From NCBI RefSeq assembly GCF_017488845.2, contig NZ_CP083374.1:219501-283500 (forward strand): a stretch of DNA of 64,000 nucleotides. Reading direction: 5' to 3'. This document shows, in pieces, positions 41,445-50,658 of this stretch. Position 1 is the first letter of the stretch. Every line of letters begins with the position of its first letter. Both the position numbers and the translations under genes were made by a program. Origin of the DNA: Ensifer canadensis (GTDB taxonomy: Bacteria; Pseudomonadota; Alphaproteobacteria; Rhizobiales; Rhizobiaceae). Under the pieces are notes generated by a model that ran no database searches, was not told the origin of the DNA, and saw only the letters and a list, made by a program, of their open reading frames with translations.

Positions 41445-43136
41445 TCATCCCGCGACGATACCGACAATGACCGTTCCCCAAGTCGTGAGCAGGATATGGC
41501 CGATGGGGACCGCCGGCGTGTAGCCAAGGACGGCAACGGTGCTTCCCGACCTGTCCTGAACGGCCGCCATGCCGGCTGTCATGGTCTGCGCCCCTGCGAG
41601 CCCGCCCAGCAGCAATATCGGGTTCATGCCAAGCACGTAGCGCCCGAAGTACAGACCAACGATCAGCGGTATCATGGTAACGATCATACCGCCGAACAGA
41701 AGACCGATACCCGCTTCGGCGATGGCGGAGGCAAACACGGGTCCGGCATGAAGGCCGGTCATCGCGACAAAGGCGGCAAGACCAAGCGAGGTCATGAGCG
41801 ACACGGCGGCATCCGGTATTCGGCCGAAGAGCGGGAAGCGCGTGCGCAGATGCCCCACCGTTAACCCAGCCAGGAGCGTGCCCACACTGGTGCTGAGCGA
41901 AATCCGCATGTCACCGATGGGAAAAGTGACGAGAACGCCGACAAGCCCACCAAGGAATATCGCAAAACCAAGGACCAGGAAGTCTGTCGCCGTCGTCGGC
42001 GCGACCACAACGCCAATGCGCTTGGCGGCGCTCGACACGACGGCTTCCGGCCCCACCAGGCGCAGGATATCACCACGCTCCACCGTAATCCCCGGCGCGA
42101 TAGGAATATCCTGCCCCCCGCGCGTAATGGCGCGCAGGTAGAGGCTGCGTGTCCAGCTTTCCTTAGCGACATCCGCGATGCTTTTCCCCTTGAGATCAGG
42201 GCTTGTCAGCAGCACATCGGAAACCGATACCGGGACATCGAGCAGTTCACGGTCCTCGATCTCCTCGGCGCGCGGCCCAAGGACGCTGACCAGCGCCTCC
42301 CTCGTCCCGGATACAGCGACGATATCACCGGGGTTGATCACGACCTCCGGGGCCGCCTCGATGATTGCGCCCCTCCGACGCAGGCGCTGAATGAAGAGCC
42401 TGTGCTCTGGATACGTCGCCTCGGCGGCGGCTATTGACAGGCCAGCGACTGGCGCGGCGTCCACGATCTGGTAAGCGCGAATTTCGAACCTGTGCCAGGC
42501 GGAGGAGACACCGGCCACCTTGCGGGTAATTCCGTACTCCTTCTCCAGTTTCAGCGCCTCGGCAACGAGGTCGATGCCAAGCAGCCTGGGGCCGACGACA
42601 CTGCAAAACAGAATGACGCCAACCGCGCCGAAGACGTAGCAAACAGCGTCAGCCACAGCGATATGCGCCACAAACCGCGCGCGATCCGCCTCGGGCAGCG
42701 GCAACGCATTGATCGCTTCGGTTGCCGTGCCCATAGCCGGGCTTTCGGTGAGGGAGCCGGACAGAAGCCCGGCTGCAAAGCCGGGATCGAGACCAAGGAT
42801 TTTGGCGACCACGACAGACATGAGCAGCCCGGTCACACAGACGACGACCGCAAGGAGTACGGGCTTCATCCCGTCCCGCTTCAGGGCTTGCAGGAACTGC
42901 GGTCCGACCGAGTAGCCGATGCCGAAGAGGAACAAGAGAAAGAGCAGCGATTTCGCCATCCCGGCAATCGGCACATGGGCGAACTGCCCGATCAGGATGC
43001 CCGCAAACAGCGAGCCGGTAACGGGTCCGAGGCTGAAGCCACCGAACTTGAGACCGCCGATCAGATATCCAATGCTGATAGCAAGGAATACGGCAAGCTC
43101 GGGATATTTGATCAGGAATTGCTCGACCCAAACCAT
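41445..43136 (-). CDS. aspT: AspT-family aspartate:alanine exchanger
   Basis: A 563-residue inner-membrane protein of the AAE family. Two membrane domains (WVEQFLIKYPELAVFLAISI; GYLIGGLKFGGFSLGPVTGS; and C-terminal GPVFASAIAEAGIGLLFGGM) flank a central hydrophilic region with two RCK_C domains. These contain VVINPGDIVAVSGTREAL and ITVERGDILRLVGPEAV. A GSLTESPAMGTATEAI motif is visible in the first half and GAQTMTAGMAAVQDRSGS in the second. AspT exchanges aspartate for alanine and with aspartate decarboxylase forms a proton-motive cycle. It is the best candidate partner of asdA here. Confidence 0.88.
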   Translation of the reverse strand: MVWVEQFLIKYPELAVFLAISIGYLIGGLKFGGFSLGPVTGSLFAGILIGQFAHVPIAGMAKSLLFLLFLFGIGYSVGPQFLQALKRDGMKPVLLAVVVCVTGLLMSVVVAKILGLDPGFAAGLLSGSLTESPAMGTATEAINALPLPEADRARFVAHIAVADAVCYVFGAVGVILFCSVVGPRLLGIDLVAEALKLEKEYGITRKVAGVSSAWHRFEIRAYQIVDAAPVAGLSIAAAEATYPEHRLFIQRLRRRGAIIEAAPEVVINPGDIVAVSGTREALVSVLGPRAEEIEDRELLDVPVSVSDVLLTSPDLKGKSIADVAKESWTRSLYLRAITRGGQDIPIAPGITVERGDILRLVGPEAVVSSAAKRIGVVVAPTTATDFLVLGFAIFLGGLVGVLVTFPIGDMRISLSTSVGTLLAGLTVGHLRTRFPLFGRIPDAAVSLMTSLGLAAFVAMTGLHAGPVFASAIAEAGIGLLFGGMIVTMIPLIVGLYFGRYVLGMNPILLLGGLAGAQTMTAGMAAVQDRSGSTVAVLGYTPAVPIGHILLTTWGTVIVGIVAG

Positions 43137-43361
43137 GTCCAGATTAGCTCCCCCCTCGCCCCGATCCGGGGCTACGACGCCTTCACTGCCGACCCCAAAC
43201 GCTCATGCAAAAAGTTAAGCCATAAAAAAGCGACCACGACGCACCGGGTCGTAATCACCCAGCCAACCGCTGTAGCTGGCTGCCGCTCCGGTCGCCCGTG
43301 CGCGCTGGATCGCCACGAGAATGACCAAATCGAAACAATTGAGCGCCGATATATCCCGGCG

Positions 43362-46088
43362 CTACCGTGCTTTTGATTGACGCTTCGCCTTGGTGGCGAC
43401 TGCGTCTGGCTTGACCAGCTTCAGTCCGCGCGCCTTCTCGTAGCCATGGATCTCCTTCACATCCAGTTTGCGCATGAAGTCGATCGTCTCCTGCGTCAGT
43501 ACCTGACCCGGCACCATGATCGGAAATCCGGGCGGATAGGGAATGACGAAGTTGGCGGAGACCATTTCCGGCCCGTCCTTCAGGCGCCGATCGCATTCGG
43601 CACCGATGAGCGGCACATATTCGCACACAGACGCGTCATAGGCGTTGAAGAAGGCGGCTCGCATATCGCCCTCCGGCGTCGTTCGCCCTGCATCGCTGCG
43701 ATACACTTCGTGGAAGTGGCTGAAATTGGGAAGGTCGGGCACATCGGTCATCAGCGACTTTACCCGTGCCGCGAAAGCCGCACGCTCGCCCTCCCCGCCG
43801 TCGGCCAGGCGCTTCTCGATGCCACGGCAGATCTCGACCAGAACACGGATTAGATGCGCAATATCGCTGCGGGTATTGTTGATGTTGGACTGTAGCAGCA
43901 CACTGTTGCGCGACGTCTTGTTCAGCTGGATATCATATTCGTTCGCCAACAATCCCTTGAACTGCGTTCCATCAAAACCAGCCGTCCCGCACACCAGCGT
44001 CATGCGCGTGGGATCGAGGTAGAACTCGTCCTCGTTCATCGCCTTGACCGCTGTGGCCCAGGTCGAGCCGGGCGCCAGATAGTCCTTGAATCCTGATTGC
44101 CGGTACTCCGCCGGGATCATCTCATCGGCACCAAGAACACGGAAGTATTTCGAAATCAGCGGGTGCTCGTTGATCGCCCGGCGGATCTTGAGCGCGATCT
44201 CGATCGCGTTCATCACCAGTCCGTAACCGTCGAGTTCCATCTGCCTGCGTGCAATGTCGAGGCTGGCGATCAACTGCTGGTTCGGACTGGTCGAGGCATG
44301 GGTGAATACCGCCTCGTGGAACTGGGCCTCGACGTTGTGAAAATCGACATCCTTGACCAGCAACATTGAGCCCTGCCGGATCGCCGACATTGATTTGTGC
44401 GTCGAGTTGGTCTGGTAGACCCGAAGGCGGACAAGGCGCGGATCTGGGATCAGGCGAGCGGCGAGCAGTGCTTCATCGGAGGGATCCTTGCCGAGGTCGG
44501 CGCGCTGCTTTTCATAAGCGTCGACCGAGGCCGGATCGCGCAGCCAATCCTCGATATCGGCTGCCGCCCCCATGGCCGTGCGTGGACGCAGGAAGGGCGA
44601 AAACCGGGCAAACCCGGACCACGCCTCGTCCCAGAGGAAGATAAGGTCTGGCTTGATGGCTAGGCATTCCTCCATCACCCGCCTGACATTGTACATATGT
44701 CCGTCGAAAGTGCAGTTGGTGAGGTCAAGCAGCTTCAGCCGGTCGAGGCGCCCTTCCGCCCGCAAGGCCAGCAGCGCGCGCTTGATGGTGGCGAGCGGCA
44801 CGGCGCCATACATCGAATACTCCGTCATCGGGAAAGCTTCGACGTAATAGGGCTGTGCGCCGGTCAGGACCATGCCGTAATGGTGCGACTTGTGGCAGTT
44901 GCGATCGACAACCGCGATGTCGCCGGGCGCCAGAAGCGCCTGCACCGCCATCTTGTTGGAGGTGGACGTGCCATTCGTCACGAAGAAGACGTGGTCAGCG
45001 CCGAAGGCGCGTGCGGCCAACTCCTGAGAGCGCTTGATCGTGCCGGTAGGCTCCAGGAGACTATCAAGGCCGCCTGTCGTCGCGCTACTTTCCGCCAGGA
45101 ACAGGTTGAGCCCATAGAACTCGCCCATGTCGCGGATCCAGTCCGACTTGAAGACGGACTTGCCGCGGGCGATGGGCAGGGCATGAAATGTGCCGATAGG
45201 CCGCCGCGCATATTTCTTCAGATTGTCGAAGAAGGGCGTTTCGTAGCGCGCCTGCACGCCTTCAAGGATGGCGAGATGCATCTCCAGCGGTTCCTCGACC
45301 GCGTAGAACACACGCCGAACCGCATCTGCGGCCGGATCGCCGGCGATCTTTTCCACCTGACGGTCAGACAGCAGATAGACGTCGAGCTCCGGCCGGATCC
45401 GCTTCAACCCGCGCGCCAGACGCAGCGCCGACATGTCCGGTCCCTCGGCTTCTCCAAGCGGATCAAGCACGGAGCGGAGCACCGGCGCGTCGTGACGCGA
45501 GCGATAGGGAAAACCCTCGGCGAGCACGACGGCAATGATGGCCGGGTTCAATGCGGCCGCACAGAACGCATCCTCAAAGGATCCCACCAGAACAGGCTCG
45601 TAGATGAAGCCATCCTCGGGCCGGCGTAGCCTGCGGATCTCGGCTGCGAACGCCTCCCACCGCACGGCCGGCTGGCTGTTGACGAACAGAACTTCGAAGT
45701 ATGGCCGGCGGCCGCCCGCTTCCCCGGTTCCGGGAGGCATGATATCGGGCACGTCTGTCACGGACATCTCGTCATGGACATCCCACTCGCTCGGGCGCCC
45801 GCGATAGGAATGGGAAAGAAGCCCGTTGGAGATGCGCCGCGCGAGTTTCGCCGCCCCGCCGGCATCGTTGGTGGCGATGCGCTCGGCCAGCGCCGAAAGC
45901 AATCGCCCACCCGGATAGGCGTGGTACTCCTCGGCCGGTGCCACTTCGGCGATCGCCGCCTCCAGCGCTGTCCGCTCACCCCGGTTAGCGGCCCAGGCAT
46001 CGGCCAATGTCGTGATCTCGCGCCAATTATCGGCCCGTGCCGAATGGATGAGCAGAAACTGATCTACATGTGTGGTTTTGCTTGGCAT
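43362..46088 (-). CDS. Large Orn/Lys/Arg decarboxylase family protein
   Basis: A 908-residue PLP enzyme, clearly longer than the 710-755 residues of CadA, SpeC or AdiA. An N-terminal extension of about 130 residues precedes the wing domain (FEVLFVNSQPAVRWEAFAAE, FPYRSRHDAPVLRS). The core has FVTNGTSTSNKMAVQALLAP, DRNCHKSHHYGMV, a DEAWSGFARFSPFL segment and the PLP lysine in STHKSMSAIRQGSMLLV. The C-terminal domain carries PYPPGFPIMVPGQV. It decarboxylates a basic amino acid; which of arginine, lysine or ornithine cannot be read. It is flanked by two AspT-family exchangers instead of the usual APC-type antiporter. Confidence 0.88.
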   Translation of the reverse strand: MPSKTTHVDQFLLIHSARADNWREITTLADAWAANRGERTALEAAIAEVAPAEEYHAYPGGRLLSALAERIATNDAGGAAKLARRISNGLLSHSYRGRPSEWDVHDEMSVTDVPDIMPPGTGEAGGRRPYFEVLFVNSQPAVRWEAFAAEIRRLRRPEDGFIYEPVLVGSFEDAFCAAALNPAIIAVVLAEGFPYRSRHDAPVLRSVLDPLGEAEGPDMSALRLARGLKRIRPELDVYLLSDRQVEKIAGDPAADAVRRVFYAVEEPLEMHLAILEGVQARYETPFFDNLKKYARRPIGTFHALPIARGKSVFKSDWIRDMGEFYGLNLFLAESSATTGGLDSLLEPTGTIKRSQELAARAFGADHVFFVTNGTSTSNKMAVQALLAPGDIAVVDRNCHKSHHYGMVLTGAQPYYVEAFPMTEYSMYGAVPLATIKRALLALRAEGRLDRLKLLDLTNCTFDGHMYNVRRVMEECLAIKPDLIFLWDEAWSGFARFSPFLRPRTAMGAAADIEDWLRDPASVDAYEKQRADLGKDPSDEALLAARLIPDPRLVRLRVYQTNSTHKSMSAIRQGSMLLVKDVDFHNVEAQFHEAVFTHASTSPNQQLIASLDIARRQMELDGYGLVMNAIEIALKIRRAINEHPLISKYFRVLGADEMIPAEYRQSGFKDYLAPGSTWATAVKAMNEDEFYLDPTRMTLVCGTAGFDGTQFKGLLANEYDIQLNKTSRNSVLLQSNINNTRSDIAHLIRVLVEICRGIEKRLADGGEGERAAFAARVKSLMTDVPDLPNFSHFHEVYRSDAGRTTPEGDMRAAFFNAYDASVCEYVPLIGAECDRRLKDGPEMVSANFVIPYPPGFPIMVPGQVLTQETIDFMRKLDVKEIHGYEKARGLKLVKPDAVATKAKRQSKAR

Positions 46089-46228
46089 AACGCGCTCCCA
46101 ACTCTGTTCTGAATCGGCTGTCCACTGTCACCAGTCCGCGGCTCTCACTCAGTGGCAGCTACAATTCCGGTCGCAAAATGAGACTTATGCACTTCGAAAG
46201 ACGATCCCTTACGGTCCGAAACAGGTCG

Positions 46229-46332
46229 CTAGAGCGTTTCCGATTTAAACGGAGTCGCAAACGCACTATCTCTTTGTCTTTACGCATTTCCTGACAGAAG
46301 ACCGCTTCGCACTGTTCCTCGAAAAGCTCTAG
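46229..46332. repeat. 104-bp rhizobial-type inverted-repeat element overlapping a stop codon
   Basis: The element starts CTAGAGCGTTTCCGATTTAA and ends in the imperfect inverse GAAAAGCTCTAG. Its interior (TTTACGCATTTCCTGACAGA and ACCGCTTCGCACTGTTCCTC) recalls a family of intergenic repeats I have seen in rhizobial genomes. Its last bases provide the TAG stop codon of the exchanger gene at 46329. Confidence 0.7.
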
Positions 46333-48020
46333 GTCATCATCATCACAAGCACCATGCCCCAGATCGTCAGCAGGGTGTTGCCGACGGCATAGGTAACGGT
46401 ATAGCCGAGCCCGGGGATCTGGCTCTTGGCGCGATCGTTGATCATGCCGAGGGAGGCAGTCGTCGTGCGCGCGCCGGAGCAGCACCCCAAGAGAATGGCG
46501 GGGTGGAACCGGAACACATATTTCCCGACATACATTGCCAGTACCAACGGCACGGTCGTTGCGAAAATGCCCCAAAGGAACAGGCTGAAACCAAGCTGCT
46601 GCAGGCCTGCAACAAAGCCTGGCCCTGACGATATGCCGACCACGGCGATGAAGACATTGAGGCCGACTGAATTCATGAACCAGACCGTCGATGTCGGTAT
46701 GCGTCCGAACTTCGGCCGCACGGAGCGCAGCCAACCGAAGAAGAGCCCGGAGATCAACGCCCCCCCTGATGTGGACAGCGTAAATGGCACATCGCCGACC
46801 TTATAGACGAGTGCGCCGATCAAAGCGCCGATTGTAATCGCAGCGCCGATGAACGCGACGTCGGCAACGTCGCTCGGACGGTCGGCCACCCCGAGTGCCT
46901 TGGCGGCCGCGGCAGTATCTTGCGTCCGTCCGACGATCGTCAGAATGTCCCCGCGATGGATCTGGGTGTTCGGAAGGATCGGAATTTCCGTCGCCGTGGC
47001 ACCACGCGCGATCCGGCGCAGGAACACGCCACGCGATGACGGCCATTGCGCCAATTCGGCCAGCGTCTTCCCGTTCGCTTCTTTGGTCGTGACAAGGACA
47101 TCGACACCTTCCACAGGAACGGCCAGCAACTCGCGATCGTCGACTTCTTCTGCAGCATGACCGATCAGGCTCACCAGCACTTCGCGTCGGCCTGCCACGG
47201 CAACGACATCGCCCGCCTGGATGACCGTGTCCGCCGTTGCATCCTCGATCTTCGATCCTCGGCGGATACGCTCGATGAAAACCCGCTGCTCGGGGATCAA
47301 GGATTCGGCTTCACGTGCCGTCTTGCCGACGACCGGCCCTCCCTCCCGAACGCGATAGGCGCGCAACTCGTAGTGATGCCAAGCGGTTCCCGCCCCGCCA
47401 ACTTCCTTCTTGCCGCCCTGTTCCGCCTCGTAGCGCTTGCATTCCGCCTCCAGATCGATACCCAGAAGCGCGGGGCCGATCAGGGCCAGCACAATAGCCG
47501 ACCCCACCGTGCCGAAAATATAGGTGACGGCATAGGCGACCGGCATCGCGTCCAGCAGCCGCTTGGCTTCTTCCGGTGCCAGACCAAGACGATTGATTGC
47601 GTCCGTTCCCAAACCCATCGACGCGGAGATTGTCTGCGAACCGGCATAGAGCCCCAGCGCGGAACCGACATCATAACCGGCTATCTTGGCGGCAATAAAG
47701 GGCGCCCCGAGGCAAAAGACGCACACAACCACGGCGAACAATGCCTGCGGGATGCCATCCTTGGCAATGCCGCGCACGAATTGCGGCCCGACACCGTAGC
47801 CGATCGCGAACAGGAACATCAGAAAGAACGTAGCCTTGAGCGGTGGCGATATGGTGATCCCGATCTGCCCGATGATGACGGCAGCAACGAGCGTGGCGGT
47901 CACTGCACCAAGGCCCAGGCCCTTGTAGGTGAACGAACCGAAGTAGTATCCAAGCGCCAAAGAGAGAAATATTGCAATTTCGGGATAAGTGCGAAGCGTA
48001 TTTACAAACCAGTCAATCAT
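46329..48020 (-). CDS. Second AspT-family amino-acid exchanger
   Basis: A 563-residue paralogue of the exchanger at 41445-43136. The start at 48020 ([20 protein letters not shown]) follows GGGGAAG; the longer frame to 48095 is intergenic. Membrane helices include [20 protein letters not shown] and [20 protein letters not shown]. Central RCK_C-type domains carry [20 protein letters not shown] and [19 protein letters not shown]. The last segment is [19 protein letters not shown]. It lies directly upstream of the large Orn/Lys/Arg decarboxylase on the same strand, suggesting it exchanges that enzyme's substrate and product or malate/succinate-like acids. The stop codon lies inside the 46229-46332 repeat. 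Confidence 0.87.
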   Translation of the reverse strand: MIDWFVNTLRTYPEIAIFLSLALGYYFGSFTYKGLGLGAVTATLVAAVIIGQIGITISPPLKATFFLMFLFAIGYGVGPQFVRGIAKDGIPQALFAVVVCVFCLGAPFIAAKIAGYDVGSALGLYAGSQTISASMGLGTDAINRLGLAPEEAKRLLDAMPVAYAVTYIFGTVGSAIVLALIGPALLGIDLEAECKRYEAEQGGKKEVGGAGTAWHHYELRAYRVREGGPVVGKTAREAESLIPEQRVFIERIRRGSKIEDATADTVIQAGDVVAVAGRREVLVSLIGHAAEEVDDRELLAVPVEGVDVLVTTKEANGKTLAELAQWPSSRGVFLRRIARGATATEIPILPNTQIHRGDILTIVGRTQDTAAAAKALGVADRPSDVADVAFIGAAITIGALIGALVYKVGDVPFTLSTSGGALISGLFFGWLRSVRPKFGRIPTSTVWFMNSVGLNVFIAVVGISSGPGFVAGLQQLGFSLFLWGIFATTVPLVLAMYVGKYVFRFHPAILLGCCSGARTTTASLGMINDRAKSQIPGLGYTVTYAVGNTLLTIWGMVLVMMMT

Positions 48021-48343
48021 AGAGCTTCCCCTGTTACTCGGAAATCGGGAACCAAATCTGACTAAATCCTCATCGCTATTTCTGCGAGAATACACCCTTA
48101 CACACTCGTTTCAAGGCGTTATTCAGAATAAAAATAGTATGATATCCGAAACTTTCAAATACGGCGCCAAACCAAGGAACACACAGTGTTTTGGTTCTTT
48201 TCTGGCCCTTGAACTGATTGATGCGTCATTACTTCCCGAGTTTGGTCGGAAGGCGCATCCACGCCTTGGAACTATGCTCCAGGAGGAGCGGCCGAAAACA
48301 AACACAGCGAAGCGCGAAAGCCGGATCCCGGTGCGCCGACACG
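48021..48343. other. Intergenic region upstream of the second exchanger
   Basis: A 323-base AT-richer gap between the exchanger and the SulP transporter stop. No gene is visible. It should carry the exchanger promoter, for which one candidate is listed at 48087-48114. Confidence 0.5.
48087..48114 (-). promoter_or_regulatory. Candidate sigma-70-type promoter for the second exchanger gene
   Basis: On the minus strand TTGAAA and TATTCT are separated by 16 bases, about 70 bases upstream of the exchanger start. The match to the consensus is moderate. Confidence 0.35.
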
Positions 48344-50038
48344 TCAGGTCGTTGCCGCACCGGGCTGTGACGGCGCGACCGTGAGGCTGTCCTGGTGGTG
48401 GCGGATACCAGAGCGGGTATTGAAGAACATGCGGTCAGGGCCAAGCTGGTCGGCAAACCCCGATGCCCTGATATAGGCGAGCACATCCGGGTTGAGGCCT
48501 GCGAGCCAGAGTTCGATGCCCCCGCGCGCAAGGCTTCGCTCGCCATCAATGATCATCTGGAGTGCCGAGTATTCGATGTCGAAAACGCGACTAAGGTCCA
48601 GCATCAGAACGCGCGGCTTTTGTTCATTGGCCAGCGTACGAATACGGTCGCCGACCTGCTGGGCGTTCACGAAGAAGAGCCTCCCCTCCGGGCGCACGAT
48701 CAGCATTCCCTCGAAGGTTTCGTCGTCTGGATGCTCGGCCGAAAGCGGCCGCAAGACGTCTGCGCCGCGTTTGCGGCCTACGACATGGACGCGCGGGTTT
48801 GCCGCCTGGCCCGAGAGACCGACGAGCGACAGAGTGATAGCGACCAGAATGCCCTGGAGCGTGCCGAACAAGAGCACGCCGAGGAAGGCGGCGAGTGCCC
48901 AGCGAAACTCCATCCGGCGAACCTTGCGTATCGAGACGAACTCGGTGGGTTTGATGAGACCGACGGAGTAGACGATGACGATGGCCGCGAGCACGGCCTG
49001 CGGCAAGAGGCCGAGCAACGGTGCAAGAACGAGCATCGTCGCCGCTGCCGCCGCTGCCGTGACCAGCGAGGCCTTTTGTGTGCGCCCACCGACGGCGCGC
49101 ACCACCGCCGTCTGCGATGTGCCGCCGCCTGCCGGCATCGCGCCGAACAGCCCGCCGGCCAGATTGGCAGCGCCCGTCGCCATCAGTTCGCGGTTTGGCT
49201 GGATCGGAGGCTCACCCGCGACCGAGAAGGCTCGCCCGGCAGCAATCGTCTCGGTGAAGCTCATCAATGCGATGCCGCACGCCCCAGGGATGAGCTGCAG
49301 GACCAGGTCGATATTCGGCAGTACCAATGAAGGCAGAGCCTGCGGAATGTGCCCGACTGTGGCGACGCCTGCCGGTCCAAGGCCCGCCAACCACGAGATC
49401 GCTATCCCGGCCGCGACTATAGCGAGCGGAGCCGGAGAATGCGGCCAACGGCCTTCCATGACCAGCAGGAGCACCAGCGCCGTGGCACCGACTGCGAATG
49501 TAACGAGCGACGTCTCGGGCAAATGGTGGACGAGGCTCAGAATATCCCGGAAGAACCCCTCCTTGGTAAAATGCAGCCCGAACAGTTTTGGCACCTGGTC
49601 CAACACGATGACGAGGCCGATCCCGGCCTTGAAACCCGTGAGCACCGGCGACGAAATGAAATTTGCCACGAAACCCAAACGAAGCGCCGAAGCCGCGATC
49701 AAAAGCAGTCCCGTGAGCGCCGTCAGCGTTGCGGTCGCTGTGAGCAATCGTTCAGGGTTCCCATCCGGTACGACGAGCGCAAGCTGGCTCGCGGTCAGGA
49801 TCGCGAGCGTGGTCGTCGAACTGACGCTGAGCACGCGCGAGGTGCCGAGCAGGGCATAGACGATCATCGGTACAAAGGCGGTGTAGAGCCCGACGCTGAC
49901 AGGAAGGCCGGCAACGGTCGCATAGGCCATGGCCTTCGGCAGCACCACGGCAGCCGCCGTCAGGCCCGCGATCATGTCCGGGCGCAGGGTACCGGCCGAT
50001 GAATGGGCGGATTGGTCGGCATGCGGTAACGGGACCAT
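48344..50038 (-). CDS. SulP-family anion transporter with STAS domain
   Basis: A 564-residue inner-membrane transporter. The N-terminal part has the SulP opening RPDMIAGLTAAAVVLPKAMA YAT region and SVGLYTAFVPMIVYALLG. A central QPNRELMATGAANLAGGLFG motif and GTSQTAVVRAVGGRTQKASL follow, as in the transport core. The C-terminal STAS domain runs from about residue 450 (LFFVNAQQVGDRIRTLANEQ and MLDLSRVFDIEYSALQMI). Members move sulfate, bicarbonate or dicarboxylates. The anion is not predictable, although bicarbonate or sulfate would fit the neighbouring decarboxylases and assimilation genes respectively. Confidence 0.93.
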   Translation of the reverse strand: MVPLPHADQSAHSSAGTLRPDMIAGLTAAAVVLPKAMAYATVAGLPVSVGLYTAFVPMIVYALLGTSRVLSVSSTTTLAILTASQLALVVPDGNPERLLTATATLTALTGLLLIAASALRLGFVANFISSPVLTGFKAGIGLVIVLDQVPKLFGLHFTKEGFFRDILSLVHHLPETSLVTFAVGATALVLLLVMEGRWPHSPAPLAIVAAGIAISWLAGLGPAGVATVGHIPQALPSLVLPNIDLVLQLIPGACGIALMSFTETIAAGRAFSVAGEPPIQPNRELMATGAANLAGGLFGAMPAGGGTSQTAVVRAVGGRTQKASLVTAAAAAATMLVLAPLLGLLPQAVLAAIVIVYSVGLIKPTEFVSIRKVRRMEFRWALAAFLGVLLFGTLQGILVAITLSLVGLSGQAANPRVHVVGRKRGADVLRPLSAEHPDDETFEGMLIVRPEGRLFFVNAQQVGDRIRTLANEQKPRVLMLDLSRVFDIEYSALQMIIDGERSLARGGIELWLAGLNPDVLAYIRASGFADQLGPDRMFFNTRSGIRHHQDSLTVAPSQPGAATT

Positions 50039-50174
50039 TATCTTGCCCTCTTATGGCTATGTGCCAGGTCAAAACGACCATCACTTGCCACGACAGCGCA
50101 GAATCATCCGCTCGCCACCCCGGAGATCCCCACGCGCAACAATCTGAACACGATCACGATCGCTCGCCAAGCCC

Positions 50175-50595
50175 TCTTAGATTTGACGAGGATAAATTTC
50201 GGGTTTCGCATTGTGAGCACCGGCGTGCAGGAGGCGGCAGCCAGTTTTGCTCGCCACAAACAATGCATGCTTCAGACGAGAACGTGCGCCTAAATGCAGA
50301 ACCGTCGGTGCATCGAGGCAAGGCTCGACCAGGCCGGTAACGCGGGTATCCGCTGGCAAACATGAAGGGTATCCCGCGCTCCGTCAGGCGGTATGCCACG
50401 GGGGATGATTGTTTGCCGGCCAGGTTGATGTCCAGGATGGCGAAATCGAAGTCTTCATTGTCCGCGGCAGCCAAGGCGACTTCTACCGCATCGCCGGCCC
50501 AATGATCTGATGGCCAAGATCGCTGACCGTATCTTCAATGAGCGTGGCAACGAGTATTTCGTCCTCAACAATAAGTATCCGCGCGATTTAGACAC
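50175..50595 (-). pseudogene. Frameshifted single-domain response regulator
   Basis: On the minus strand RILIVEDEILVATLIEDTVS and DLGHQIIGPA open a receiver domain near 50595 without a start codon; a stop lies two codons before. At about 50490 the frame breaks (it runs to MR-stop) and the receiver continues in the next frame as GDAVEVALAAADNEDFDFAI, LDINLAGKQSSPVAYRL and IPFMFASGY. Near 50345 it breaks again, and the expected closing region appears in another frame as LDAPTVLHLGARSRLKHALF. The phosphorylation aspartate (LDINL) and the late KPF-like site are therefore split over frames. The gene appears dead. Confidence 0.7.
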
Positions 50596-50658
50596 CGCCC
50601 GCCGCCGGCTTGTAGGCGAACCGACAGATTGCACCGCGCCGCATTGATCTGGCGCTTA

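Noticed and set aside
46159..46734. 191-residue minus-strand frame
   Set aside because: It overlaps the exchanger gene out of frame and reads through the inverted repeat.
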